Origin: CAG-877 sp963660495
GTDB taxonomy: Bacteria; Bacillota_I; Bacilli_A; RF39; UBA660
DNA length: 6,356 bases
Assembly: GCA_963660495.1 (NCBI GenBank)
Contig: CAVKYO010000080.1
Location: forward strand, 1-6,356
Direction: 5' to 3'
In this document: positions 1-6,346 of the stretch, in pieces
Numbering within the stretch: position 1 is the stretch's first letter
Layout: every line of letters begins with the position of its first letter
Notes under the pieces: model-generated
The model's database searches: none
The model's input: only the letters and a program-made list of their open reading frames with translations
What the model was told of the DNA's origin: nothing
Program-made: the position numbers and the translations under genes

Positions 1-115
1 CATTTTGAAGAATAGCTTTTATTTCTTCTTCAGAACTTATTTTTATTAAAAGGGTAATGAATCTAGAATTTTTAATTACTATTTCATTGGTTTGATTTTC
101 CTTTATTGTTTTCAT
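1..115 (-). CDS. YigZ/IMPACT-family protein, N-terminal fragment (runs off left edge)
   Basis: The reverse strand reads an open frame of 38 codons from an ATG at 115-113 to the window edge, so the C-terminal bulk of the gene is missing. The peptide starts MKTIKENQTN and continues into EIVIKNSRFI followed by a Ser-Glu-Glu-Glu stretch. This matches the start of the YigZ/YvyE (UPF0029, IMPACT) family, where an E-I-x-I-x-x-S-R-F-I motif opens the N-terminal domain. The start is supported by AGGTGA (reverse complement of 122-127), six bases upstream. Bacterial members are small soluble proteins of unsettled function; the eukaryotic homologue IMPACT modulates the Gcn1/Gcn2 stress response. The gene is divergent from the permease on its right. 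Only about a fifth of the usual length is visible, so the assignment rests on one motif. Confidence 0.72.
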   Translation of the reverse strand, partial: MKTIKENQTNEIVIKNSRFITLLIKISSEEEIKAILQN

Positions 116-169
116 AGTTGGTCACCTATAAATATTATAATGGATTTTATAGTTTATTACTAGAAAATA

Positions 170-178
170 TGGTATAAT
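170..178 (+). promoter_or_regulatory. Extended -10 promoter for the AI-2E/PerM-family gene
   Basis: TGGTATAAT is a perfect extended -10 element (TG, one base, TATAAT at 173-178). There is no good -35 at 16-18 bases upstream (TAGTTT at 150-155 is poor), as expected for extended -10 promoters. Transcription would start near 185, giving a leader of under 20 bases that is essentially only the ribosome binding site AAGGAGG (188-194). Confidence 0.6.
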
Positions 179-201
179 TTAAAAAAGAAGGAGGACTTTT
201 T

Positions 202-1365
202 ATGTTTAGAAGAAAAGATGAAAAAATAGATATTTCTAGTTTAAATGAAATACTTTCTTTTGGAAGAAAACTTATCAAGATTTTATATATTGTGATGATG
301 GTAGGGGCAATATTACTTGGAATATATTTATTAAAAGAATTAAAGATTTTAGTATTTCTTAAGGAAATGCTTATTGTTATATCACCGGTCTTCATTGGTT
401 TACTTATTGCTTGGTTATGTGATCCTATTGTTAAATTTTTACAAAATAAGAAGATGCCGAGATTTGTAGGTTGTATTATTGTTTATTTAGGATTACTTGG
501 TCTTATATTTATGATATTATATTTATTTTTACCTACATTTGTTAGTCAGATAGGAGATTTTGTGACGACTATTCCAGATATTTTGGCAGATTTAAAAGTA
601 TTTGGAAATAGGTTTTTTGATACTTTTGCTACTGATGGTATTGATGTTAAAGCTATACAGACACAAGTATATACAACAATTGAAGATATTGCTTTAGGAT
701 TAACTACTAATTTACCTAATACTATTATTAATATTACTAAATCAATTATATCTTCATCAGTTAATTTTGTTTTAGGACTTATGATAGGTTTTTATATGTT
801 ATTTGACTTTGATAAGATTAATAATACAGTACTTAATCATATGCCGGTTACTTGGAAGGATAATTATATTGAATTAACTACTAGAATTAATACATCATTA
901 AGAAATTATGTACAAGGAGTCTTTTTAGTAATGTTTTTAGTATTTATTACACAGAGTGTTGGTCTTACTTTAGCAGGTCTAGAAGCGCCTTTACTATTTG
1001 CTTTATTTTGTGCTGTTACTGATATTATTCCTTATTTTGGACCATACATTGGTGCTATACCGGCTGTTTTAGTAGGATTTACTATTTCTCCTACCGTAGG
1101 AGTATTTTGCATAGTTTCAATAGTAGTTGTTCAACTTCTAGAAAACAATTTCTATCAACCTTTAATTATGGGACATACAATGCAGTTACATCCAGTAATT
1201 ATTATTATAAGCCTCTTGCTTTTCCAACATTTTTTTGGTATTATAGGAATGGTAGTAGCAACTCCTGTTGTTGCTTGCCTAAAAGTTATTTTTATGTTTA
1301 TTGATGAAAAAATACATTTTATGAATTATGTTATTAAAAATAAAGAAATAGAAAATATTGATTAA
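202..1365 (+). CDS. AI-2E/PerM-family membrane transporter (UPF0118)
   Basis: This 387-residue integral membrane protein is of normal length for the AI-2E/PerM (UPF0118) family, whose members include the E. coli TqsA autoinducer-2 exporter, PerM and Bacillus ion or solute antiporters. The substrate cannot be read from sequence. Hydrophobic segments lie at about residues 25-45, 50-72, 87-112, 182-202, 237-260, 262-293, 299-312 and 329-367. A polar, less hydrophobic region at about 115-180 fits the extracytoplasmic loop of the family. The best signatures are IIPYFGPYIGAIPA (about 275-288) and the C-terminal block from QPLIMG through FFGIIGMVVATP (about 319-355). The ATG at 202 is preceded by AAGGAGG at 188-194, seven bases away. 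A charged cytoplasmic N-terminus (MFRRKDEK) precedes the first helix. In B. subtilis the homologue yrrI also lies just upstream of alaS, so the location is conserved. No terminator follows; the stop codon is already part of the T-box leader. Confidence 0.9.
   Translation: MFRRKDEKIDISSLNEILSFGRKLIKILYIVMMVGAILLGIYLLKELKILVFLKEMLIVISPVFIGLLIAWLCDPIVKFLQNKKMPRFVGCIIVYLGLLGLIFMILYLFLPTFVSQIGDFVTTIPDILADLKVFGNRFFDTFATDGIDVKAIQTQVYTTIEDIALGLTTNLPNTIINITKSIISSSVNFVLGLMIGFYMLFDFDKINNTVLNHMPVTWKDNYIELTTRINTSLRNYVQGVFLVMFLVFITQSVGLTLAGLEAPLLFALFCAVTDIIPYFGPYIGAIPAVLVGFTISPTVGVFCIVSIVVVQLLENNFYQPLIMGHTMQLHPVIIIISLLLFQHFFGIIGMVVATPVVACLKVIFMFIDEKIHFMNYVIKNKEIENID
1301..1329 (+). promoter_or_regulatory. 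Weak candidate promoter for the T-box/alaS unit inside the permease gene
   Basis: TTGATG (1301-1306) and AATTAT (1324-1329, preceded by TGA-like context) are 17 bases apart and each match four of six consensus positions. A start near 1336 would place T-box stem I about 27 bases into the transcript. In such AT-rich DNA this could be chance. The alternative is that the leader is transcribed only by read-through from the permease promoter. Confidence 0.22.
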
Positions 1366-1544
1366 AGATAAGTACTTGAATTTAAATTTAGAGAGCTAAA
1401 ATTATAACTGGTGAAATTTAGCATTAATTTAAGGAAGCTACTTTAGGAGTTTTCTCGGGATAACCGTTATTTGAAATTAAGACCATAGAAGATAGGATGG
1501 TACCGGGCTTATGTCCTCCTATTATCTGGTCTTTTGTTTGTTTT
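1363..1544 (+). promoter_or_regulatory. T-box leader, tRNA-Ala (GCU specifier)
   Basis: This leader RNA senses the charging state of tRNA-Ala. Stem I is built from a basal helix TAAAG (1363-1367) with CTTTA (1441-1445), an AGTA/GAA loop-E pair (1371-1374 and 1434-1436), a middle helix CTTGAATT/AATTTAAG (1375-1382 with 1426-1433), GAGAG (1391-1395), and a distal helix GCTAAAATT/AAATTTAGC (1395-1403 with 1414-1422, one mismatch) closed by a loop containing CTGGTG. GCT at 1437-1439, directly after GAA, is the specifier codon and reads alanine. Only about 46 bases separate stem I from the antiterminator, so stems II and IIA/B are absent, as in compact glyQS-type leaders; a small stem III may form at about 1456-1466. 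The antiterminator (1492-1522) pairs ATAGGA with TCCTAT, has the bulge TGGTACC (1498-1504), and carries a second helix GGGC/GTCC (1505-1508 with 1513-1516). The bulge UGGU complements ACCA, consistent with the A73 discriminator of tRNA-Ala. The presence of alaS downstream fits. Stem I begins on the permease stop codon. Confidence 0.93.
1480..1544 (+). terminator. T-box expression-platform hairpin with T-rich tract
   Basis: AGACCA (1480-1485) pairs perfectly with TGGTCT (1527-1532). Above it, either ATAGGA/TCCTAT (1492-1497 with 1517-1522) or GATA/TATC (1491-1494 with 1523-1526) can pair, and TTTTGTTTGTTTT (1532-1544) follows. This looks like an intrinsic terminator. A caution is that the six-base lower stem encloses the whole antiterminator and can coexist with it, so it is not clearly the mutually exclusive structure expected for transcription attenuation. 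Conditional terminator is the conservative call, but its role is uncertain. Confidence 0.55.
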
Positions 1545-1551
1545 AGGAGGA
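1544..1551 (+). promoter_or_regulatory. Ribosome binding site with an anti-SD partner in the T-box leader
   Basis: TAGGAGGA contains a near-perfect Shine-Dalgarno (AGGAGG at 1545-1550), seven bases before the ATG at 1558. It is the exact reverse complement of TCCTCCTA at 1514-1521, which forms the 3' strand of the T-box antiterminator. Pairing the two would hide the ribosome binding site and dismantle the antiterminator, so the two folds exclude each other. Confidence 0.6.
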
Positions 1552-1557
1552 TAATTT

Positions 1558-2094
1558 ATGAAGATATTTGTTATTGCTGGTAAAGCTAGAACTGGTAAAA
1601 ATACACTTGGTAATTATTTACGTGATGAATTAAAAGAATATGGATATAAGCCTTGTGTTATGCATCTTACAGAGCCATTATATAGTTATGCTAGAAACTA
1701 TTTTGATTGGAGTGAAAATACAGGAGAAAAGCCTAGAGAGTTTTTGCAAAAAATGGGTATTGAAATTATTAAAGAAAAGTTGCATAAAAACTATTTTTTA
1801 ATAGATCGTACTTGTGAAGATATTGAGATTCTTTCTAATTTCTTTGATGTTTTTATAATTACTGATGCTAGACTTATAATGGAGCTTGAAGAGCTAAAAA
1901 AACGTTTTGATGATGTAGTTACTATAAAATTAGAAAGAAATAATTATGATGACTTATTAACTGACGAGGAAAGAAGTCATATTACAGAAACAGAAATAGA
2001 TGATTATAGGAATTTCAATTATATTATTAAAAATACTGGTATTGATGAGTTAAGGAAAGAAGCTAATAATATTATTAAAAATGAGGAGATGTAG
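1558..2094 (+). CDS. P-loop kinase, deoxynucleotide monophosphate kinase-like
   Basis: This 178-residue soluble protein has an N-terminal P-loop, GKARTGKNT (residues 8-16), where Asn replaces the usual Ser/Thr of Walker A. The GK[D/N]T form resembles phage T4 gp1-type dNMP kinases (GKDT). Further matches to that family are KPREFLQKMG (58-67), a hydrophobic strand ending in FIITDAR (99-105, Walker B-like position), an Ile-Lys-Leu-Glu-Arg strand (123-127), SHITETEID (140-148) resembling the H-x-S/T-E motif, and NYIIKNTGIDEL (154-165) resembling the I-x-N-x-G-x-x-x-E-L tail. I infer phosphoryl transfer to a nucleotide or similar small phosphate acceptor; the true substrate is unknown. It is the first gene after the T-box, with its own AGGAGG site, and ends three bases before the next kinase gene. 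Codon use matches its neighbours, so nothing suggests recent transfer. Family-level confidence is good; specific function is open. Confidence 0.72.
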   Translation: MKIFVIAGKARTGKNTLGNYLRDELKEYGYKPCVMHLTEPLYSYARNYFDWSENTGEKPREFLQKMGIEIIKEKLHKNYFLIDRTCEDIEILSNFFDVFIITDARLIMELEELKKRFDDVVTIKLERNNYDDLLTDEERSHITETEIDDYRNFNYIIKNTGIDELRKEANNIIKNEEM

Positions 2095-2097
2095 AAT

Positions 2098-2649
2098 ATG
2101 AATAAGTTAATTGCGGTTGTTGGAATGGCTGGTTCTGGTAAGAGTATTGCGACTGATTATTTAGAAAAACAAGGTTGGACCAAGATTTACTTTGGTGGTG
2201 TTATTTATGAAAATATGCGTAAAGAAGGTATTGAAATAACACCTGAATCTCAAAAAGAATATAGAGAAAATATTCGTAAAAAATATGGTATGGGTGCTGT
2301 TGCATACCTTTTAAAAGATAAAATAGAGGAAGCCTATAAGGCGGGAGATACAGTACTTGATGGTTTATACTCTTGGGATGAATATGTAATTTTAAAAGAT
2401 AAGTTTGGAGAGAAATTAAAATTAGTATGTGTTTGTTGTGATAAAGCTATCAGATATGAACGCATTGGTAAGAGAATTGATAGACCATTTAATTTAGATG
2501 AAATTCAAGTTAGAGACTTGTCTGAAATTGAGAACTTGGCAAAGGGTGGACCTATTGCTTTTGCAGATTACTATATATTTAATAATGGTAATATTGAAGA
2601 ATATGAAAAAAGACTTTTAGAGATACTTTCAGATATAGATAAACATTAA
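2098..2649 (+). CDS. P-loop kinase-like protein related to UPF0200/dephospho-CoA kinase-like NTPases
   Basis: This 183-residue protein opens with a classical P-loop, VVGMAGSGKS (residues 7-16). Next come FGGVIYENMRKEGIEIT (32-48), a YGMGAVAYLL segment (63-72), the strand TVLDGLYSWDE (85-95), an Arg-rich lid region with RYERIGKRIDRP (119-130), QVRDLSEIE (137-145), and IAFADYYIFNNG (153-164). This order and spacing recall archaeal UPF0200 proteins, with their GDVIREE, DAVA, VIDGIRS, RFERL, RDxxE and ADYxIxNxG motifs, and more loosely CoaE or CMP/dNMP kinases. UPF0200 has no firmly assigned reaction, so kinase is a fold-level inference. The usual Asp after the second strand appears as Gly (FGGVIYE). 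The ATG at 2098 is preceded by AGGAG (2084-2088) inside the end of the previous gene. Its stop codon overlaps the alaS ribosome binding site, so it is very likely cotranscribed with alaS. It is not a tandem duplicate of the preceding kinase; motifs and lids differ. Confidence 0.72.
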   Translation: MNKLIAVVGMAGSGKSIATDYLEKQGWTKIYFGGVIYENMRKEGIEITPESQKEYRENIRKKYGMGAVAYLLKDKIEEAYKAGDTVLDGLYSWDEYVILKDKFGEKLKLVCVCCDKAIRYERIGKRIDRPFNLDEIQVRDLSEIENLAKGGPIAFADYYIFNNGNIEEYEKRLLEILSDIDKH

Positions 2650-2663
2650 GGAGGTAGAAGTTT

Positions 2664-5357
2664 ATGAAGTATATGAGTCATGATGATATAAGAAATACTT
2701 GGTATAGATTTTTTGAAGAAAAGGGACATAAGGTATTAGAAAGTGCTTCTTTGATACCTATTAATGATAATAGTCTTCTTTGGGTTAATGCTGGTGTTAC
2801 ACCATTGAAAAAGTATTTTGATGGTTCTGTTGTACCTGAATGTAAGAGACTTGTTAGTATTCAAAAATGTATTCGTACTAATGATATTGAGAATGTTGGT
2901 GTTACTAAAAGACATCAAACATTCTTTGAAATGATGGGTAACTTTTCAATAGGAGATTATTTTAAGAATGAAGCGATAGAATTTTCTTTTGAATTATTAA
3001 CTAGTCCTAAATATTTTGATATAGATAAAGAACTTTTATATGTAACGATTTATACGGATGATTTTGATGCTTATAATCGTTGGGTAGAAGTTGGAATTGA
3101 TCCTAGTCATATTATAAGACTTGAAGAAAATTATTGGGAAATAGGTGAAGGACCCTGTGGTCCTGATTCAGAAATATTTTACGACCGTGGTGAAAAGTAT
3201 GATAAAGATGGTACAGCCTTAGAAAAATTTAAATTAGATGAAGAACAAGAAAGATATGTTGAAATTTGGAATAATGTATTTAGTCAATTTAACTCTAAAG
3301 AAGGAGTAGACAGAAAAGATTATAAAGAACTTCCACATAAGAATATAGATACTGGTGCTGGTCTTGAAAGATGGTGTTGTATTTTTCAAAATGTAGATTC
3401 TACTTTCGATACAGATTTATTTAAACCTATTATGCAACATATAGAAGAATTAACTGGTTCTATTTATACTGGCCAAAAGGAATATAAAATTATTGCTGAT
3501 CATATAAGAGCAATTGTGTTTGCTTTAGCTGATGGAGCTTCTTTTGAAAATACGGGTAGAGGTTATGTTTTAAGAAGACTTCTTCGTCGTAGTGTTAGAT
3601 ATGGAAAGAACTTATTTATCGAGTGTCCTTTTATGTATAAACTTGTTTCTGATGTTGTATTCACTATGGAAAAAGCTTATCCATATTTAGTAGAAAAAAG
3701 AGCTGTTATAGAGACATTGGTTTTAGAAGAAGAAAAGTTATTTTTAAAGACTTTGGAAGCTGGAGAAAGACGTTTAAGGGAACTTGTTAAGAATTCTAAT
3801 GATGGATATATTTCTGGTGAAGATGCTTTTAAATTGTATGATACGTATGGTTTCCCATATGAACTTACTTTAGAGTATTTAAATGAACTTGGATATTCTT
3901 GTTCTAAAGAAGAATTTGATAAATATATGAATATTCAAAAAGAAATGGCTAGAAAAAATAGTAAGAATAAGACTTCTATGGCTAGTCAAAAGAAAGTTTT
4001 ATTAGATTTTACTGATAAGAGTCAATTTGTTTATGGAATTTATCGTTTAAAGACTTCTGTTTTAGCAATTTTTTCTAAAGATGAAATTATTAGTGAAGTT
4101 GATCATGACTGTTATATTGCTCTGGATAGAACTTGTTTTTATGCAGAATCTGGAGGACAGGTTGCGGATACAGGTATGTTACTTGGTAAGAACTTTAAAG
4201 CCCGTGTACTTGATGTTTTTAAAGGACCTAATGGACAACATATTCATAAGGTTAAATTACTTGATGGTGTTATTAAAATAGGTGATAATTGTGAAGCTGT
4301 TATTGATAAAGACAGACGTAAAAAAATAGAAGCTAATCATTCTTCTGTTCATGTTTTACAATATGCTTTACAACAAGTTGTATCTTCTAGTGTTAAACAA
4401 GCTGGTAGTTATGTTGATGATGAGAAATTCAGATTTGACTTTACTTACTCTGGCAAGATTAGTGATGATAATATTTTAGAAGTTGAAGGTTTTGCGAGAA
4501 ATGTTATTTCAAAGAACTTAATTGTTTCTACGGAAATTATGCCTCTTGATAAAGCAAAACAATTAGGAGCAATGGCTTTATTTAGTGAGAAATATTCGGA
4601 TATTGTTAGAGTGGTTAAGATAGGAAAATCTATCGAATTATGTGGTGGTACTCATGTTGCGAATACTAAGGATATTGAACATTTTACACTTTATTCATGC
4701 GAATCTAAAGGAAGTAATACTTATAGAATTGAAGGAGCAACAGGTACACGCAGTGAAATAGCGTTACTTACAGCTATTAAACCTTATAATGATGAAATTG
4801 TTAAGTTACTTGTTAAAGCTAGAAATATTTTAGATAAAGCTAATAATGAAGGTATAAAGTTAAAGTTTGATATTGATATTGATAATACTAAACCTACATC
4901 ATATAAAGATATTATGTTTAATAAAAATGAACTTGGATATGTTCAACAAGAAGTTAAGAATTTAGAAAAGAATTACTTTAATTTAAGAGAAAAAAAGGAT
5001 TTATCTAATTTAGACATTTATAAGGAACATATTAAGAATTATAATGGGACTTTAGGTATTATTATGGAAGTTAATAATAAGGATATTAATTTACTTAAGT
5101 CAATTGCTGATAGTTTAATTGGTGTCTTAGGTACGGGATTTGTATTTTTTGCTGATGTCAAGGATGATGGTAGTGTTAATTATTTAGCTCGTAGTAATTG
5201 TTCTTTAAATGCTGGATTTGTTGTTAAAAACGCATCTATTGCTTCTAATGGTAATGGTGGTGGTAGTCCTACTTTTGCTCAAGGAGGCGGAAAAGAAATT
5301 AGTAATCTTAAGGGTATTTTAAAAGAAGTAGGGGAATCTTTAAATGAGTGTAAATAA
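2664..5357 (+). CDS. alaS: Alanine--tRNA ligase
   Basis: This cytoplasmic class II synthetase attaches alanine to tRNA-Ala and clears mischarged Ser- or Gly-tRNA-Ala. At 897 residues it is full length and all modules are visible. The catalytic domain has LLWVNAGVTPLKKYFDG (38-54), the motif 2 region RHQTFFEMMGNFSIGDYF (83-100), GPCGPDSEIFYD (163-174) and motif 3-like DTGAGLER (229-236). The tRNA-recognition domain includes ADHIRAIVFALADG (278-291) and GRGYVLRRLLRR (298-309). The editing domain keeps all four zinc ligands, HSSVH (559-563) and CGGTH (660-664). A coiled-coil linker (about 755-780) leads to the C-Ala domain, where GNGGGSPTFAQGGG (863-876) corresponds to the usual GGGGRPDxAQAGG. 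The RTNDIENVG form (71-79), lacking the GGKH insert of E. coli, is typical of Bacillota. The first ATG is chosen because AAGGAGG (2648-2654) lies nine bases upstream; ATG 2673 is the alternative. The alanine T-box at the head of the operon agrees with its function. holA starts within its last codons. Confidence 0.98.
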   Translation: MKYMSHDDIRNTWYRFFEEKGHKVLESASLIPINDNSLLWVNAGVTPLKKYFDGSVVPECKRLVSIQKCIRTNDIENVGVTKRHQTFFEMMGNFSIGDYFKNEAIEFSFELLTSPKYFDIDKELLYVTIYTDDFDAYNRWVEVGIDPSHIIRLEENYWEIGEGPCGPDSEIFYDRGEKYDKDGTALEKFKLDEEQERYVEIWNNVFSQFNSKEGVDRKDYKELPHKNIDTGAGLERWCCIFQNVDSTFDTDLFKPIMQHIEELTGSIYTGQKEYKIIADHIRAIVFALADGASFENTGRGYVLRRLLRRSVRYGKNLFIECPFMYKLVSDVVFTMEKAYPYLVEKRAVIETLVLEEEKLFLKTLEAGERRLRELVKNSNDGYISGEDAFKLYDTYGFPYELTLEYLNELGYSCSKEEFDKYMNIQKEMARKNSKNKTSMASQKKVLLDFTDKSQFVYGIYRLKTSVLAIFSKDEIISEVDHDCYIALDRTCFYAESGGQVADTGMLLGKNFKARVLDVFKGPNGQHIHKVKLLDGVIKIGDNCEAVIDKDRRKKIEANHSSVHVLQYALQQVVSSSVKQAGSYVDDEKFRFDFTYSGKISDDNILEVEGFARNVISKNLIVSTEIMPLDKAKQLGAMALFSEKYSDIVRVVKIGKSIELCGGTHVANTKDIEHFTLYSCESKGSNTYRIEGATGTRSEIALLTAIKPYNDEIVKLLVKARNILDKANNEGIKLKFDIDIDNTKPTSYKDIMFNKNELGYVQQEVKNLEKNYFNLREKKDLSNLDIYKEHIKNYNGTLGIIMEVNNKDINLLKSIADSLIGVLGTGFVFFADVKDDGSVNYLARSNCSLNAGFVVKNASIASNGNGGGSPTFAQGGGKEISNLKGILKEVGESLNECK
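5330..5335 (+). promoter_or_regulatory. holA ribosome binding site inside alaS
   Basis: AGGGGA sits eight bases before the ATG at 5344, within the last codons of alaS. It supports the 14-base overlapping start of holA rather than a later one, and suggests translational coupling with AlaS synthesis. Confidence 0.6.
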
Positions 5358-6285
5358 TTACTTAATTGAAGGCGAAGATTACGTTTGTCTTCAAAATACT
5401 ATTAAGGATATCATTTTAAAAAATAATTTTAATGAAGTAGTTTCAGAATGTTATGATTTGGATGAGGATAATTCTTTAGAAAAAGCTTTAGAAGATTTAG
5501 ATACTTATGGACTTTTTTCGGATAAGAAAATTGTTATAGTTAATAATGCTGATTTATTAGTCAAAGAGGAAAATAGTAATGATTTGGATCATCTATATAG
5601 ATATTTGGATAATCCTAATCCTGATAATTTATTGTTTTTGTGTAGTAAGAAGTTTAATTCTACTTTGAAAGTGACAAAGGAATTAAAGAAGAAATGTACT
5701 TATATTAAGGCAGAACTTGATAAGAGAAGTTTTGCGAAAAAGTTACTTGAGGATTATAAAATTGATAATAAAGCACTTAATTTATTATTTGAATATTGTC
5801 TTGATGATATTACTAGGTTAGAAAATGAAATTATAAAGTTAAAGACTTATAAGTATGTAGAAAAAGAAATTACGGAGAAGGATATTTTAGATTTATGTGT
5901 TGCGAAGTTAGGCGATGCTAGTGAGTTAACTTTTTCTTTTAGTAGATCTTTAGCGGAAAAGGATAAAAAAGGTGCTTTAGAAAAGTATAGAGAATTATTA
6001 AATTATAATATTGAACCTTTAAGTATAGTTGGTCTACTTGCTAGTCAAATAAGAATTATTTATCAAGTTAAATGTTTGAAGGATGAAGGACTTAATAATA
6101 ATGAAATTGCTAATAAGTTAGATGTAAAACCTTATCGTGTTACTAAGACTTTGGAATTAGTTAATTATTATAGTTTTAATGAGTTACTTAATTTAATGAT
6201 TAGTTTACAAAAAATAGATTTACAAATAAAAACTACTAGTGTTGATGCTAATTCATTAGTTGAACTTTTTATATTAAACATATAG
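5344..6285 (+). CDS. holA: DNA polymerase III, delta subunit (clamp loader)
   Basis: The delta subunit opens the sliding clamp as part of the clamp-loader complex (delta, delta-prime, tau/gamma). The 313 residues are close to the family norm. The N-terminal AAA+-like domain starts with NYLIEGEDYVC (5-15), the position of the degenerate P-loop in delta. LDTYGLFSDKKIVIVNNAD (52-70) matches the family's conserved L-x-T-x-x-L-F-x-x-K-K-x-V-x-V-x-N segment, part of the clamp-contacting region. Later blocks are DDITRLENEIIKL (154-166), the sensor/lid-like FSFSRSLAEKDKKGAL (197-212), and the C-terminal collar with EPLSIVGLLASQIRIIYQVK (224-243), DVKPYRVTKTLE (260-271), YSFNELLNLM (276-285) and VELFIL (306-311), all characteristic of HolA. 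The start overlaps the alaS stop by 14 bases in another frame and has its own ribosome binding site. In many Bacillota holA lies near rpsT and comEC instead, so the fusion to the alaS operon is less common. The gene is complete. Confidence 0.93.
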   Translation: MSVNNYLIEGEDYVCLQNTIKDIILKNNFNEVVSECYDLDEDNSLEKALEDLDTYGLFSDKKIVIVNNADLLVKEENSNDLDHLYRYLDNPNPDNLLFLCSKKFNSTLKVTKELKKKCTYIKAELDKRSFAKKLLEDYKIDNKALNLLFEYCLDDITRLENEIIKLKTYKYVEKEITEKDILDLCVAKLGDASELTFSFSRSLAEKDKKGALEKYRELLNYNIEPLSIVGLLASQIRIIYQVKCLKDEGLNNNEIANKLDVKPYRVTKTLELVNYYSFNELLNLMISLQKIDLQIKTTSVDANSLVELFILNI

Positions 6286-6301
6286 ATTTTAATTTATATG
6301 T
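6278..6301 (+). other. AT-rich inverted repeat overlapping the holA stop codon
   Basis: ACATATAGAT (6278-6287) can pair with ATTTATATGT (6292-6301) over ten base pairs, including one G-T wobble, around a TTTA loop. The stop TAG (6283-6285) lies in the 5' arm. It could be a weak transcript-end or stability hairpin, but only one G-C pair is present and no T-run follows, so I do not call it a terminator. Confidence 0.3.
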
Positions 6302-6346
6302 GTTAGTGTAAAGAGTTTTGGGGGAGAAAGTTAAGAAAGTTGAGTT

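Noticed and set aside
134..139. Reverse-strand TATAAT as promoter of the YigZ-family gene
   Set aside because: The hexamer is perfect, but the start point would fall on the AGGTGA ribosome binding site and there is no -35 at the right distance. It may be chance in an AT-rich spacer; the true promoter remains unassigned.
147..395. Reverse-strand open frame of about 82 codons overlapping the permease start
   Set aside because: It lies antisense to a well-supported gene and its promoter, has no recognisable motif, and its composition is that of low-complexity AT-rich shadow frames.
1107..1304. Forward-strand open frame of about 65 codons inside the permease gene
   Set aside because: It is a shifted-frame shadow rich in Tyr, Ser and Cys within a conserved membrane gene and has no ribosome binding site.
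2736..2918. Reverse-strand open frame of about 60 codons inside alaS
   Set aside because: It is antisense to the highly conserved catalytic domain of AlaS, with no start context or motif.
4081..4281. Forward-strand open frame of about 66 codons inside alaS
   Set aside because: It is a second-frame shadow of the AlaS editing domain, which carries intact HxxxH and CxxxH zinc motifs in the main frame.
202..6285. Recoded TGA (Mollicutes code 4)
   Set aside because: Tryptophan codons checked across the genes are TGG and no in-frame TGA is needed to keep any gene open, so the standard bacterial code fits.
6278..6301. Intrinsic terminator after holA
   Set aside because: The hairpin has only one G-C pair and is followed by GTTAGTG rather than a T-run, so it is listed only as an inverted repeat.
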